Source: Paraburkholderia aspalathi
GTDB lineage: Bacteria; Pseudomonadota; Gammaproteobacteria; Burkholderiales; Burkholderiaceae
Assembly: GCF_900116445.1 (NCBI RefSeq)
Contig: NZ_FPBH01000031.1
Coordinates: 60,295-124,294, forward strand
DNA: 64,000 nt
Direction: 5' to 3'
Positions 1 through 7,877 of the stretch are shown in pieces; within the stretch, counting starts at the first letter, position 1, and each line of letters opens with the position of its first letter. A program made the translations under genes and the position numbers. The notes below the pieces were generated by a model that had not been told where the DNA came from, did not search any database, and saw only the letters and a list, made by a program, of their open reading frames with translations.

Positions 1-250
1 CGAGCTTTGCGAGTCCGCTTTGCGTCGATGAGACAGGTAAAAGATTCAACACCGCGTATATCCACAGGCTGGCCCGCGAGCGTTTGCAGGCCACTTCCAG
101 GTGGGGGCTGGAGCCGGCGATGGAGGCATGCACGGCAGCTCTGCATCATGCAATAAACACGCCTGTCTGGAACGTGCTCATCGGCAGCGACTGCTTAAAA
201 CGCCATGCATGCTCAGTGGGGCGCAGGACGCCCCACACCCGATCCGTCAC

Positions 251-595
251 CTATTGCACGGTGATCGTCTCTTTCATATTCGGGTGGATACCGCAAAACA
301 CCTTGTAGACGCCAGGCTTGTCGAACTTGAACTGGAACGTGTCGTTCTGATCGAGCGCGGCGGAACGGAACATGCCCGCGTCGTTCACGACCGTATGCGG
401 CTCGCCGTCAAGATTTTTCCACGTCACCGTCGAGCCGGCTTTGACCGTGATTGCCATCGGCGAGAACATGAAATTCTTGATGACCACGGCGTTCGGCGTT
501 TCTGCCCGCGCAACGGAAAGTCCGGCCGACGCGGCGATCAGCGTCGAACTCCCGAGCAACACGAAAAACGTGCGACAAATAGTTTTAGTTTGCAT
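251..595 (-). CDS. Exported cupredoxin (plastocyanin/amicyanin-like)
   Basis: A 114-residue protein with a signal peptide (about 1-31, cleavage likely after ARA). The mature part of about 83 residues has the spacing of a single-domain type 1 copper protein: His67 in EPHTV, then Cys101, His104 and Met107 in the CGIHPNM loop. These four residues are the expected copper ligands, so a periplasmic electron carrier or copper-binding role is likely. The start follows an AGGAGA ribosome site. It lies 33 bases after the phosphoesterase on the same strand, so the two are probably co-transcribed. The redox partner is not evident from the window. Confidence 0.9.
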   Translation of the reverse strand: MQTKTICRTFFVLLGSSTLIAASAGLSVARAETPNAVVIKNFMFSPMAITVKAGSTVTWKNLDGEPHTVVNDAGMFRSAALDQNDTFQFKFDKPGVYKVFCGIHPNMKETITVQ

Positions 596-628
596 AACTG
601 ATCTCCTGCGAAAGAAAAAATTCTGAAA

Positions 629-1585
629 TCAAACAAGTGTCGTATCGGCAAGCGTCGCCTTGAGCGGATGACGCACGATCTTGATGCTGGTCACGCCGAG
701 CATCTTCGGGAGCTCATCGCTCGCTACCGTGAGCGGACCGGGGCCGGGACCGTTGCCGGCGGTCGGCTGCGGATAGGCTGTCGAGCGGGCCGTGTGGAAA
801 GTGATATTGCCTTCCACCTTCGACACGATCTGGTGAATATGGCCGTTGAGCACGGTCACCGAGCCGAAGCGCTTCAGATAGCTCATGGCCTGACCGGCAT
901 CGCCTGTGCCCCAACCCCACGGTTCGTAGATCGTCCACATCGGCATGTGGGCAAAAACGACGATCGGCGTGCTGGACGAGCGGCCCTTCAGGTCGTTTTC
1001 GAGCCAGGCGAGTTGCTCGTCGCCGAGACCACCGAGGCCGTTAGGCTTGAAATGCATCACGTTGACGAGTGCCACGAAGTGCACGCCGTTGTGATCGAAG
1101 CTGTAATAGCCTTTGTTGTCCGAAGCCTTGCCGAAGCGGCTGAAGTATTCGGTTCCGGGGCCGTCCGTCACGTCATGCTCGCCGGGCACGGTGTGGAGTT
1201 CGGTGATATTCAGACCGGACATCAACTGCGCCGCGAGATCGAACTCGGCCGGCTTGGAAAGATGGGTGATGTCGCCCGTGTGGATGGTCAGCGCGGGCTT
1301 GACCGGCATGGCATTGACGTAGTCGATCGTCTGTTTGAGCGTGCCCGCGACGTCCGGGTTGGCTTCTTTATTGAAGCCGATATGCGAATCGCTGATCTGG
1401 AGGAAAAGCGGCACGCCCATGGACGTCGCGGACGATTTCGCGTCGGCCGCGAGAGCCAGCTCCACCGGCGTAAGAATGCCGCCGGCAAGAACGAACACTG
1501 TACCTACGCCGCCGAAAGCGAGACATTTCAGGGCGCCACGGCGTGAAGGGTTAAAGGCAGGATCGGATGAATGATGTGACGACAT
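629..1585 (-). CDS. Tat-exported calcineurin-like metallophosphoesterase
   Basis: About 318 residues. The start at 1585 is chosen because GAGGT sits just upstream; an in-frame start at 1615 would add ten residues. The N-terminus carries a twin-arginine signal (SRRGALK followed by a hydrophobic stretch), so the protein is probably exported folded with its metals. The metallophosphoesterase motifs appear in order: SDSHIG (near 65), TGDITH (near 104), PGEHD (near 135), FAHMP (near 213) and NGHIH (near 248). The usual GNHD motif reads GEHD here. It heads an operon with the downstream cupredoxin. Substrate unknown; periplasmic phosphodiester or phosphomonoester hydrolysis is the family expectation. 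Confidence 0.88.
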   Translation of the reverse strand: MSSHHSSDPAFNPSRRGALKCLAFGGVGTVFVLAGGILTPVELALAADAKSSATSMGVPLFLQISDSHIGFNKEANPDVAGTLKQTIDYVNAMPVKPALTIHTGDITHLSKPAEFDLAAQLMSGLNITELHTVPGEHDVTDGPGTEYFSRFGKASDNKGYYSFDHNGVHFVALVNVMHFKPNGLGGLGDEQLAWLENDLKGRSSSTPIVVFAHMPMWTIYEPWGWGTGDAGQAMSYLKRFGSVTVLNGHIHQIVSKVEGNITFHTARSTAYPQPTAGNGPGPGPLTVASDELPKMLGVTSIKIVRHPLKATLADTTLV

Positions 1586-1819
1586 GTTGACCTCACGATA
1601 AGGACTCGCAGGCAAACCGCGGGATCATCCGGCGGGCCACACGACTCGGTTCATCTGGAAGACTGGCGTGCCGCCGGTTTTATTCCCGGGACAGAAAATT
1701 AGTGCTGGACGGCCAATCCAACCGCGCAGGCTGATATGGCGCATGCCAGGGTAAGTATGGGAATAGCCGCGCCGCGGCGGCGGTCATGCAGGTGAGAGAA
1801 CCTGAAAGGAGTAGCTATC

Positions 1820-2104
1820 ATGGACATCATCGACATGGCCCGTGCCTCGGGCATGGCAGTCACCCTCGAGGGCAGGATTGGCCGCGAGGAATACCAGAGC
1901 GTGTGCGGTTCGCTATCCGCATTGCAGCGATTTGCCGAAGCGGTGCGTCAGGGCGTTGTTCAACAGAGCGGACATCAGACACGCGCCGTCGCTCCTCACT
2001 CGCAGAGCGTGAGGAGCGTAAGGAGCTTGAGAAGGCCGGCTCGCCCACATGCCCGACGCGATTCGAGTGCGGCCTCCCCTGCCGCTTCCGAGCATACAAA
2101 CTGA
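1820..2104 (+). CDS. Small hypothetical protein upstream of the haem anchor gene
   Basis: A 94-residue ORF with a strong AAAGGAG ribosome site seven to eight bases before the ATG. The first 43 residues (MDIIDMARASGMAV... to ...LQRFAEAVRQ) look like a compact folded segment with balanced composition. The rest is Arg/Ser/Ala-rich low complexity and may be poorly constrained. It ends 12 bases before the GTG of the next gene, and both starts share the identical ten-base string CTGAAAGGAG (1802-1811 and 2101-2110), which suggests one transcription unit. I do not recognise a family. The C-terminal half could reflect an old frameshift. Confidence 0.5.
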   Translation: MDIIDMARASGMAVTLEGRIGREEYQSVCGSLSALQRFAEAVRQGVVQQSGHQTRAVAPHSQSVRSVRSLRRPARPHARRDSSAASPAASEHTN

Positions 2105-2116
2105 AAGGAGAATAAT

Positions 2117-2863
2117 GTGCGACCGGAATTGTGGCCCGTTCTGCGCCGCCTGCAACTCGGATCGGGCGTGATGCTGCTTATTTATCTGTTTTTGCACCTG
2201 GTCAATCACGCGCTCGGAATCTGGTCGCTCGACCTTGCCGGGCGCGGACTGACGTTCGCCCTGTGGATCTGGCATAGCGTGCCCGGCACGATCCTGCTGT
2301 ACGGCGCGGCTCTCGTCCATTTCGCGTTAGCCGTGCGCACGATTTACGGACGTCGTCACTGGGTGCTTCCACCCGCTGAATGGATCCGGTTGTGGGCAGG
2401 ACTCAGCCTGCCATTGCTGCTCATCCGGCATGCGGTAGCAACGCGCCTCGCGACGTCGCTGTATGGCTTCGAGCCTAACTACGAGCGGATCGTGATATCG
2501 CTGATCACGAGCGGCACGCAGGGTCTGCAACTTGCGCTGCTCGCGCCAGGCTGGATCCATGGCTGCCTGGGCGTGTGGTTCCGGTTGCGTCACTACCCGG
2601 CGATGCAACGCGCGAGGCCCGCCCTGCTGGCCCTGCTCGTTGGTTTGCCATTGCTATCCGCCGTCGGCTTTCTGCGGATGAAGCAAGCCGTCGTGGCAAT
2701 GCATGTGGTTCTCCCCGCGCCTGATTCGAAACTGGTGATGCACCAGCTTGCACTCGATACGTGGCGCCACAGTCTCGTCTCGCTTTACCTCGCCGTGATC
2801 GTCAGCGCGCTTTTAGCGGGTCTGTTGCGGAATTGGCTGGAGCGCCGCCCGAGTTCGGCCTGA
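2117..2863 (+). CDS. Orphan SdhC-like membrane haem-anchor protein
   Basis: A 248-residue integral membrane protein with a GTG start behind AAAGGAG. About six hydrophobic segments are visible, with histidines placed as in succinate-dehydrogenase-type b-haem anchors (HLVNHALG near 31-38, then LVHFALAV, IRHAVATR and GWIHGCLG). The sequence resembles the N-terminal membrane half of class III adenylate/guanylate cyclases that join such an anchor to a ferredoxin and a cyclase domain. Here the frame stops cleanly after the last segment, and no ferredoxin or cyclase follows before the convergent aminopeptidase gene. It is either a stand-alone anchor or the surviving 5' part of a deleted cyclase gene. 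The family assignment is from memory of sequence style. Confidence 0.7.
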   Translation: MRPELWPVLRRLQLGSGVMLLIYLFLHLVNHALGIWSLDLAGRGLTFALWIWHSVPGTILLYGAALVHFALAVRTIYGRRHWVLPPAEWIRLWAGLSLPLLLIRHAVATRLATSLYGFEPNYERIVISLITSGTQGLQLALLAPGWIHGCLGVWFRLRHYPAMQRARPALLALLVGLPLLSAVGFLRMKQAVVAMHVVLPAPDSKLVMHQLALDTWRHSLVSLYLAVIVSALLAGLLRNWLERRPSSA

Positions 2864-2952
2864 GCGAAACCGGCATTCGCCCGCTTATCTACGCGGATGC
2901 GGATGTCAAAGCACGGTTGAAAAAGCGGCGCTCGCCCGATGCTGCAGACGTG

Positions 2953-2987
2953 CCGTGGCCCGCATCGCATGAGGATGCGGGCCACGG
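2953..2987. terminator. Long GC-rich hairpin between convergent genes
   Basis: A perfect 14-bp stem (CCGTGGCCCGCATC at 2953-2966 pairing with 2974-2987) with a seven-base loop. It sits between the 3' ends of the haem-anchor gene (+) and the aminopeptidase gene (-). There is no clear T-run on either side, so it is probably a bidirectional processing or termination hairpin and not a textbook intrinsic terminator. Confidence 0.65.
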
Positions 2988-3031
2988 CCCTGCCCTTTAC
3001 TACGGCCCGTAAAGCTACGGGCTTTCCAGGC

Positions 3032-5206
3032 TTATTGCCCTTGCTGCGCTTGCGGCTTCAGCTTGAACTTGCCCTGATAGCGGATCGTCGGACGCAGCGA
3101 CTGGGTCGTCGGCGCGGTCATCAGCAACTGACGCGCAAGCGGCGTAGCCGTCGGGCTAAGCGAGCCGATACTGGTTGCCCGCGACGGATCCGCCAGACCG
3201 TTCTTCACCAGCAGCTTGGCTTCGAGTTGCAGGCTGGTCAGCAAAACCGGATCCTTCAGCGCGTTCCCCTGCGCCAGCAACTGACTCCACGCGTTGTTGC
3301 TGTAGTTCGTCACGTAGTAGTCGAGACCGCTCGGATCCGCGAGCACCGCGGAACAGCCGTTCAGGCGCACCTGCATTTGCGTGTCCTTCATCGCAACCGT
3401 CTTGCGCGATGTCAGTCCGTCACCGTAGGCGAGCGTCAACGGAATGGTCCATTGCGTGCCGGGATACTGATTCTGGTTCGGGAATGGCTGCTGCTTGAGC
3501 GTGACCACGGTCTGATTGGTCGTCAGATCGCACTGGGTGTCGAGCGACAGCAAAGGCACGCCGGTTTGCCGCACGAAACTGTCGCCGATCGCGACCATCG
3601 GCTCGCCGCTCGCCTTGGCCAGTTCGTCCCACAAACGCTTCGGCGTGCCGTTGCCGAGCGCATAGTCGGCCAGATACGACTGCAGCCCCTTGCGCAACAC
3701 GTCCTCACCGAGATAGTTCTCCAGCATCTTCAGCACATGGCCGCCCTTGTCGTACGTAAAGGCGCTTGCGCTCAGCACGAAGTCGTTCGAGGCCCAACCG
3801 TTGAAGTTCGGCTGCACCGGGAACGCAGTGGATTTCAGATCGGCGTTGATCACCGCATACTTGTTCTTCACGTCGTCGACCCAGCTGAAGCGGTCCGGGA
3901 AGAAACGCACCTTGGTCTTGTTCTCGAAGAACGTCGCGAACGATTCGTTCAGCCACACGTCGTCCCACCAGTCGAGCGTGACCAGATCGCCGAACCATTG
4001 GTGCGCGGCTTCGTGCGTCAAAACCGTTACCCCGTAATCGGACATCGTGGTGCCGGGCGCCGGCAGAATGTCGTCGGCGAATTCGAGAATCGCGCCCCAG
4101 TTCTCCATCCCGCCGAAGTTCAGATCCTTCTGCTCCTTGAACGCGTCGTTAGCGGCGATCGTGTCGAACTTGGTGAGCGGCAACGGAATGCCGGTGTAGC
4201 GATAGTAGTAATCGAGTGCCTGCTTGGTCTGCTGCATGGCCGGTTTCGCCCAATCGCGCATGCCGGGTGGCGTGAAGATGCGCAAATGCAGACCCTTGTG
4301 ATCAGGCAGCGGGCTCGAGAAGTCGTCTTCGAGAATGTCGAACTGGCCGCCACCGAAGAAAAGCAGATACGAAGGCATCGGCGGCGTCTTTTCGAACGAC
4401 ACCAGCTTGTAGCCGCTGTCCACATTCACAGCCGGCTTTTCCGCCGCGTTCGAGACGACGTTCCAGTTCTGCGGGACTTCCGCACTCACCTCGTAGGTGG
4501 GCCGGAAAGCCGGTTCGTCCCAACCCGGGAACCATTGGCGCGCGAGGTTCGACTCGCCTTGCGTGAGAATCGCGCCGCTCGTCGTGCCATCGGTCGACTT
4601 CAGGTCGACGCGGAACACGCCCTCCGCCGCGGAGCAACCCGGATAGGGATCGTCGCCGCAACTGCCGCCGGTCTTGGCGACCGGGTCGTCATAGGTCTTG
4701 AAGTTGATGATGCCGCTCCACTCCATGTGCAGCGAGTAGTTGCCGGCGGCGATCTGCCCGCTCACTGGCCGAAGCTGATAGAAATCGCCGTCATCCTGCG
4801 GCGTAGCGATCAGCTGGATGTTGCCTGGCTGCAGCGTGATCGTGCCGTTCGTGAACTTGATGCGATGCCCGGCAATCGTGATCGCGTTGACAGCCTTCAG
4901 CACCTTGATCTGGACATCCGCGCGGCCATCGAATGAAGAGAGCGCCGGGTTCGGCCGGAACCACAGCTTGTAGTTGATCGGGGTGACCGTATCGGGCAAT
5001 TCGACCGGCGGTACGCTCTTGTTGATCGATGCGTCCGCAACGATCGGCGCAGTGGGCGGCGCAAGTGCCACCTCGGAGGCGGCGGCAGGCGTCTGGGCGG
5101 ACTTGCTCGAGAGCGTCGACGAGCTGTCTGAACCGCCGCAGCCCGCCAGGACCATTATTCCGGCTAAGGCCAGGCACTGTATCTGCAATCGGAAATTTAT
5201 ACGCAT
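3032..5206 (-). CDS. M1-family aminopeptidase lipoprotein
   Basis: A 724-residue zinc metallopeptidase. The N-terminus is a lipoprotein signal with lipobox LAGC (Cys23) followed by a Ser/Ala-rich linker, so the enzyme is expected to be membrane-anchored outside the cytoplasm. Two M1 hallmarks are clear: the exopeptidase motif GGMENWG (near 363) and the zinc motif HEAAHQWFG (near 399) with the third ligand in WLNESFA about 20 residues later. It removes N-terminal residues from peptides. The gene is monocistronic. Cytosolic PepN is about 870 residues and unlipidated, so this is a different, shorter, exported subgroup whose C-terminal region is reduced. Confidence 0.92.
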   Translation of the reverse strand: MRINFRLQIQCLALAGIMVLAGCGGSDSSSTLSSKSAQTPAAASEVALAPPTAPIVADASINKSVPPVELPDTVTPINYKLWFRPNPALSSFDGRADVQIKVLKAVNAITIAGHRIKFTNGTITLQPGNIQLIATPQDDGDFYQLRPVSGQIAAGNYSLHMEWSGIINFKTYDDPVAKTGGSCGDDPYPGCSAAEGVFRVDLKSTDGTTSGAILTQGESNLARQWFPGWDEPAFRPTYEVSAEVPQNWNVVSNAAEKPAVNVDSGYKLVSFEKTPPMPSYLLFFGGGQFDILEDDFSSPLPDHKGLHLRIFTPPGMRDWAKPAMQQTKQALDYYYRYTGIPLPLTKFDTIAANDAFKEQKDLNFGGMENWGAILEFADDILPAPGTTMSDYGVTVLTHEAAHQWFGDLVTLDWWDDVWLNESFATFFENKTKVRFFPDRFSWVDDVKNKYAVINADLKSTAFPVQPNFNGWASNDFVLSASAFTYDKGGHVLKMLENYLGEDVLRKGLQSYLADYALGNGTPKRLWDELAKASGEPMVAIGDSFVRQTGVPLLSLDTQCDLTTNQTVVTLKQQPFPNQNQYPGTQWTIPLTLAYGDGLTSRKTVAMKDTQMQVRLNGCSAVLADPSGLDYYVTNYSNNAWSQLLAQGNALKDPVLLTSLQLEAKLLVKNGLADPSRATSIGSLSPTATPLARQLLMTAPTTQSLRPTIRYQGKFKLKPQAQQGQ

Positions 5207-5767
5207 AGTTAATCCTCGACTGACAAAATCGGCATAAAGAAAGTGCGATGAGTGCTTAAGCTGTGTTTCTCTGTTTTTTCAGCACAAAAGGTCTCCCGCA
5301 CTAGCGCCGGATTGCTAGCGAGAATATATGGACGTGTTACTGCCTCAGCACTTGTGGCTGATTTTCGAATTACGCTTCCTGATTATTACAATACTTTCAA
5401 AAAGACGACGTGAGCCGTCTTTCTGCAGTTTCATGCGATCGCCTGACTGACGGACAAAACGGTGGCTTACCTGCGTCTCCGAGCAGGTGGACAGGAACCG
5501 GGTCAGTTTTTAGCGACAGTGCGTAGCCTAGATTGGCAAACGTTCTCGTGTCAACTTCCTTTCACAATCTTTCCGAAATGAGTGCGCGGCGTATGCAGAT
5601 CGAATGGATGTGGTAATAGGCAGAGTTAATCCTCTAAAGGCGGGATACGCGCACATTTCTACGAGAAACTTTATTTTATTGCAGTGCGGAGTGTGCTATT
5701 AGACGTGGCGACAGCCAATGTTTTTAAAATTAACTAGCTGTTGAGTTCACGAGAGAAAATAAACCCA
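5207..5767. other. AT-richer intergenic region
   Basis: No convincing gene. It holds the promoter side of the aminopeptidase gene and a hairpin near 5401-5422 (annotated separately). A second inverted repeat, ACCTGC at 5469-5474 with GCAGGT at 5483-5488, is visible. Composition is noticeably more AT-rich than the flanking genes. A small RNA is possible but nothing in the sequence establishes one. Confidence 0.5.
5396..5422 (-). terminator. Possible intrinsic terminator, leftward
   Basis: The stem AAAGACG (5401-5407) pairs with CGTCTTT (5416-5422). Read on the minus strand, the second arm runs into five T residues (5403-5399). It could end leftward transcription from the ArsR/SRPBCC unit, although it lies about 370 bases beyond the last confident ORF there. 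Confidence 0.4.
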
Positions 5768-6004
5768 TTAGCGAATAAAGCGACCGCAAATCGGCATCGC
5801 ACTCAGGCGCGCATAGAACGACGACTGGCTGCCGCGGACGTCGGCGAATTGATCGGCCGCCAACGCGGAGCCGGCGGCGGCGCCGATCGCAATCAACACG
5901 ATCGCGATTCGGCGCAGACGGCCGGCACGACCGATCAACGTACCCGACACGCTACGCCAACTAGCGAGCAAGGTCATGGCGAGTGCAACGATTGCGCAGC
6001 ACAT
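5768..6004 (-). CDS. Possible small membrane protein
   Basis: A 78-codon frame whose ATG lies ten bases after the SRPBCC stop codon. It encodes two hydrophobic stretches (MCCAIVALAMTLLA near the N-terminus and IAIVLIAIGAAAGSALA near 36-52). Its position suggests translational coupling to the ArsR/SRPBCC operon, but there is no clear ribosome site and I recognise no family. The coding region could equally be non-coding tail sequence. Confidence 0.35.
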   Translation of the reverse strand: MCCAIVALAMTLLASWRSVSGTLIGRAGRLRRIAIVLIAIGAAAGSALAADQFADVRGSQSSFYARLSAMPICGRFIR

Positions 6005-6014
6005 GGTCGTGTCT

Positions 6015-6455
6015 TCAGTCCAGTTGAGCCACGAATGCGTCGAGCTTGTCCAGTGCGGGGCTCCAGCCGTTCTGATGAGCGTCGCGTTCGAACTCGTCGA
6101 AGAACTGCGCATGCGTGAGAGTGAGCTCGGTGCCGTCTTCAATGGGGCGCAGCCTGATGGTGACGAGCGATCGTTGCTCGGGCGCGGTGACCCACTCCCA
6201 CGTGAAGACGAGCTTGCGATCCGTTTCGACTTCCAGGTATCCGCCGCGGCAGTCGTGCGTTTTGCCGTCCAGTGTCTGGAACACCACGCGAAAGTGGCCG
6301 CCCACGCGCGGATCGGCTTCGGCGCTGAGCACCGGCCCCGCGTCAGGCCCCCACCAGCGCGCCATCAGTTCGGGTCTTGTCCACGCGGCATAAACTCGGG
6401 CTGGCGGGGCTTTGATGCGCCGCACGATAGTCAGGCTCGGCTTTTCCTGGGTCAT
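6015..6455 (-). CDS. SRPBCC (AHSA1-like) domain protein
   Basis: A 146-residue single-domain protein of the START/Bet v1-like fold. The family opening is clear (RRIKAPPARVYAAWTRPELMARWWGP at 10-35), as are the later strands (FTWEWVT and VTIRLRPIEDGTELTLTHAQF). Proteins of this type bind hydrophobic ligands in a deep cavity, and many are coded next to an ArsR repressor. Its ATG overlaps the stop of the upstream ArsR gene as ATGA, so the two are translationally coupled. The ligand is not deducible from the sequence. Confidence 0.88.
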   Translation of the reverse strand: MTQEKPSLTIVRRIKAPPARVYAAWTRPELMARWWGPDAGPVLSAEADPRVGGHFRVVFQTLDGKTHDCRGGYLEVETDRKLVFTWEWVTAPEQRSLVTIRLRPIEDGTELTLTHAQFFDEFERDAHQNGWSPALDKLDAFVAQLD

Positions 6456-6787
6456 TCCTCGTGTCCCTCCACAAAATCGGCAAGCCGGTCGAGGCTCGCG
6501 GACCAGAAGCGCTCATAGCGCCTCAACCATGCCATCGCCTCCTCCATCGGGCCTGGAACCAGATCGACCGAAACAGTCCGCCCGTTCTTGCTACGCGCCA
6601 CCAGACCCGCGTCGCTCAGCACGTCGAGGTGCTTCATGACCGCCGGAAGCTTGAGCGGCAGCGGCCGCGCGATCTCCGTAATCGACAGGCCGGGCTCCCG
6701 CTCGAGGCGAGCGAGGATGGCCCGGCGTGTGGGGTCCACAAGGGCGGAAAACGTACGATCGAGTTGACTGACTGGAGACTTTGCCAT
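6452..6787 (-). CDS. ArsR-family winged-helix repressor
   Basis: The start is placed at 6787, giving 111 residues (MAKSPVSQLDRTFSALVDPTRRAIL...). Longer in-frame starts run back through the promoter and are rejected. The winged helix-turn-helix covers about residues 12-80, with the recognition helix around KLPAVMKHLDVLSDAGLV. No cysteine metal site of the ArsR/SmtB type is visible, which fits the metal-independent subgroup that partners SRPBCC proteins. It overlaps the SRPBCC gene by four bases. A good promoter ends only about eight bases before the ATG, so the message may be leaderless. Confidence 0.88.
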   Translation of the reverse strand: MAKSPVSQLDRTFSALVDPTRRAILARLEREPGLSITEIARPLPLKLPAVMKHLDVLSDAGLVARSKNGRTVSVDLVPGPMEEAMAWLRRYERFWSASLDRLADFVEGHEE

Positions 6788-6794
6788 ATGGTGA

Positions 6795-6822
6795 ACTATA
6801 GGCAGTGAACGAACAGTGTCAA
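6795..6822 (-). promoter_or_regulatory. Sigma-70-like promoter of the ArsR/SRPBCC operon
   Basis: On the minus strand a perfect -35 TTGACA (6822-6817) is followed after 16 bases by TATAGT (6800-6795). Two GTGAAC copies in direct repeat (6791-6796 and 6805-6810, 14 bases apart) overlap the core promoter and are candidates for the autoregulatory ArsR operator. Confidence 0.6.
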
Positions 6823-6923
6823 GATTTTTTGTGAGCGAGCCACGGCGCACGCACTCCCGTTTGCGGGCCATCACCAGTCCGTTCTAGACTGCGGGTCGGC
6901 CACATTCGAGGGGGCAAGCCGGT

Positions 6924-7829
6924 ATGGACATTCTTCAAGGCATGGCAGTGTTCAAGCGCGTCGTCGATGCATCGAGCTTCTCGAAGGCGGCTGATTCGCT
7001 GGAGATACCGCGCGCGTCGGTGTCGACCCTCGTGCAGAATCTGGAGAGCCATCTGGGGGTGCGCCTGCTGAATCGCACCACGCGCAGCGTGCAGGTTACG
7101 GAGGACGGCGCGCTCTACTACGAGTACTGCTCGCGCATTCTGGCCGAGGTCTCCGACGCGGAGTCCGCGTTATCGAACAAGCGGCTCAACCCACGCGGCA
7201 CGATTCGCGTCGACACGTCGGCCACGTTCGCGGCCAACGTGCTGCTGCCCGTCATGCCTGATTTCAATGCGCGCTACCCCGACATCACCGTGAAGCTGGG
7301 GCTGGCCGATCGCAACGTCGACCTCATTCAGGAAGGTGTCGATTGCGTGATACGGATCGGTGTTCTCGACGACTCGAACCTCGTCGCGCGACCGATCGGC
7401 AGCGTCCGCACGACCATCTGCGCGGCGCCGGCGTATCTCGATCAAATGGGCGAACCCACCACCCCCGACGACCTCGACCGTCATCGTGCCGTTAATTATT
7501 TTTCCGCGCGCACCGGACGCATCTATCCATTCGAGTTTGAAGTGGATGGAACGCGAATCAGAAAAACGGTGAACGGCATCATCGCGGTCAACGAGGGGCT
7601 GGTGTATGTCATGTCCGCGACCGCAGGTTTGGGGATCATTCAGGTTCCGCGTTTCATGGTCGCCAAGGCGATTGAAGCCGGCGCATTGCGCGAACTCTTT
7701 AGCGCCTACCAATGTCCGTCCTTGCCGCTTTCCTTGCTGTATCCGCACCGTCGGCTGAGCATGTGCGTGCGGGTATTCAGCGAGTGGATTCACGAACTCG
7801 CGCAGAATAATCCGGACCTCAACGGTTAG
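6924..7829 (+). CDS. LysR-family transcriptional regulator
   Basis: A 301-residue regulator starting after a GAGGGGG ribosome site. The N-terminal helix-turn-helix (residues 1-60; FKRVVDASSFSKAADSLEIPRASVSTLVQNLE) is typical, and the periplasmic-binding-like effector domain covers about 90-290. It is divergent from the ArsR/SRPBCC operon, with about 100 bases between the two promoters, and convergent with the HAD gene. The lack of an adjacent divergent enzyme gene makes the target uncertain. It resembles the large group of LysR proteins annotated as repressors of oxidoreductase or efflux genes. Confidence 0.9.
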   Translation: MDILQGMAVFKRVVDASSFSKAADSLEIPRASVSTLVQNLESHLGVRLLNRTTRSVQVTEDGALYYEYCSRILAEVSDAESALSNKRLNPRGTIRVDTSATFAANVLLPVMPDFNARYPDITVKLGLADRNVDLIQEGVDCVIRIGVLDDSNLVARPIGSVRTTICAAPAYLDQMGEPTTPDDLDRHRAVNYFSARTGRIYPFEFEVDGTRIRKTVNGIIAVNEGLVYVMSATAGLGIIQVPRFMVAKAIEAGALRELFSAYQCPSLPLSLLYPHRRLSMCVRVFSEWIHELAQNNPDLNG

Positions 7830-7877
7830 CCGCGCGCTTAATCGCGTATCTCGCATCGCGCCCGCGCCACGGTCACA

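Noticed and set aside
2939..4936. 665-codon plus-strand frame opposite the M1 aminopeptidase
   Set aside because: Very rich in Arg, His and Gly, with no family features; it mirrors the codon bias of the real minus-strand gene, whose zinc motif is unmistakable.
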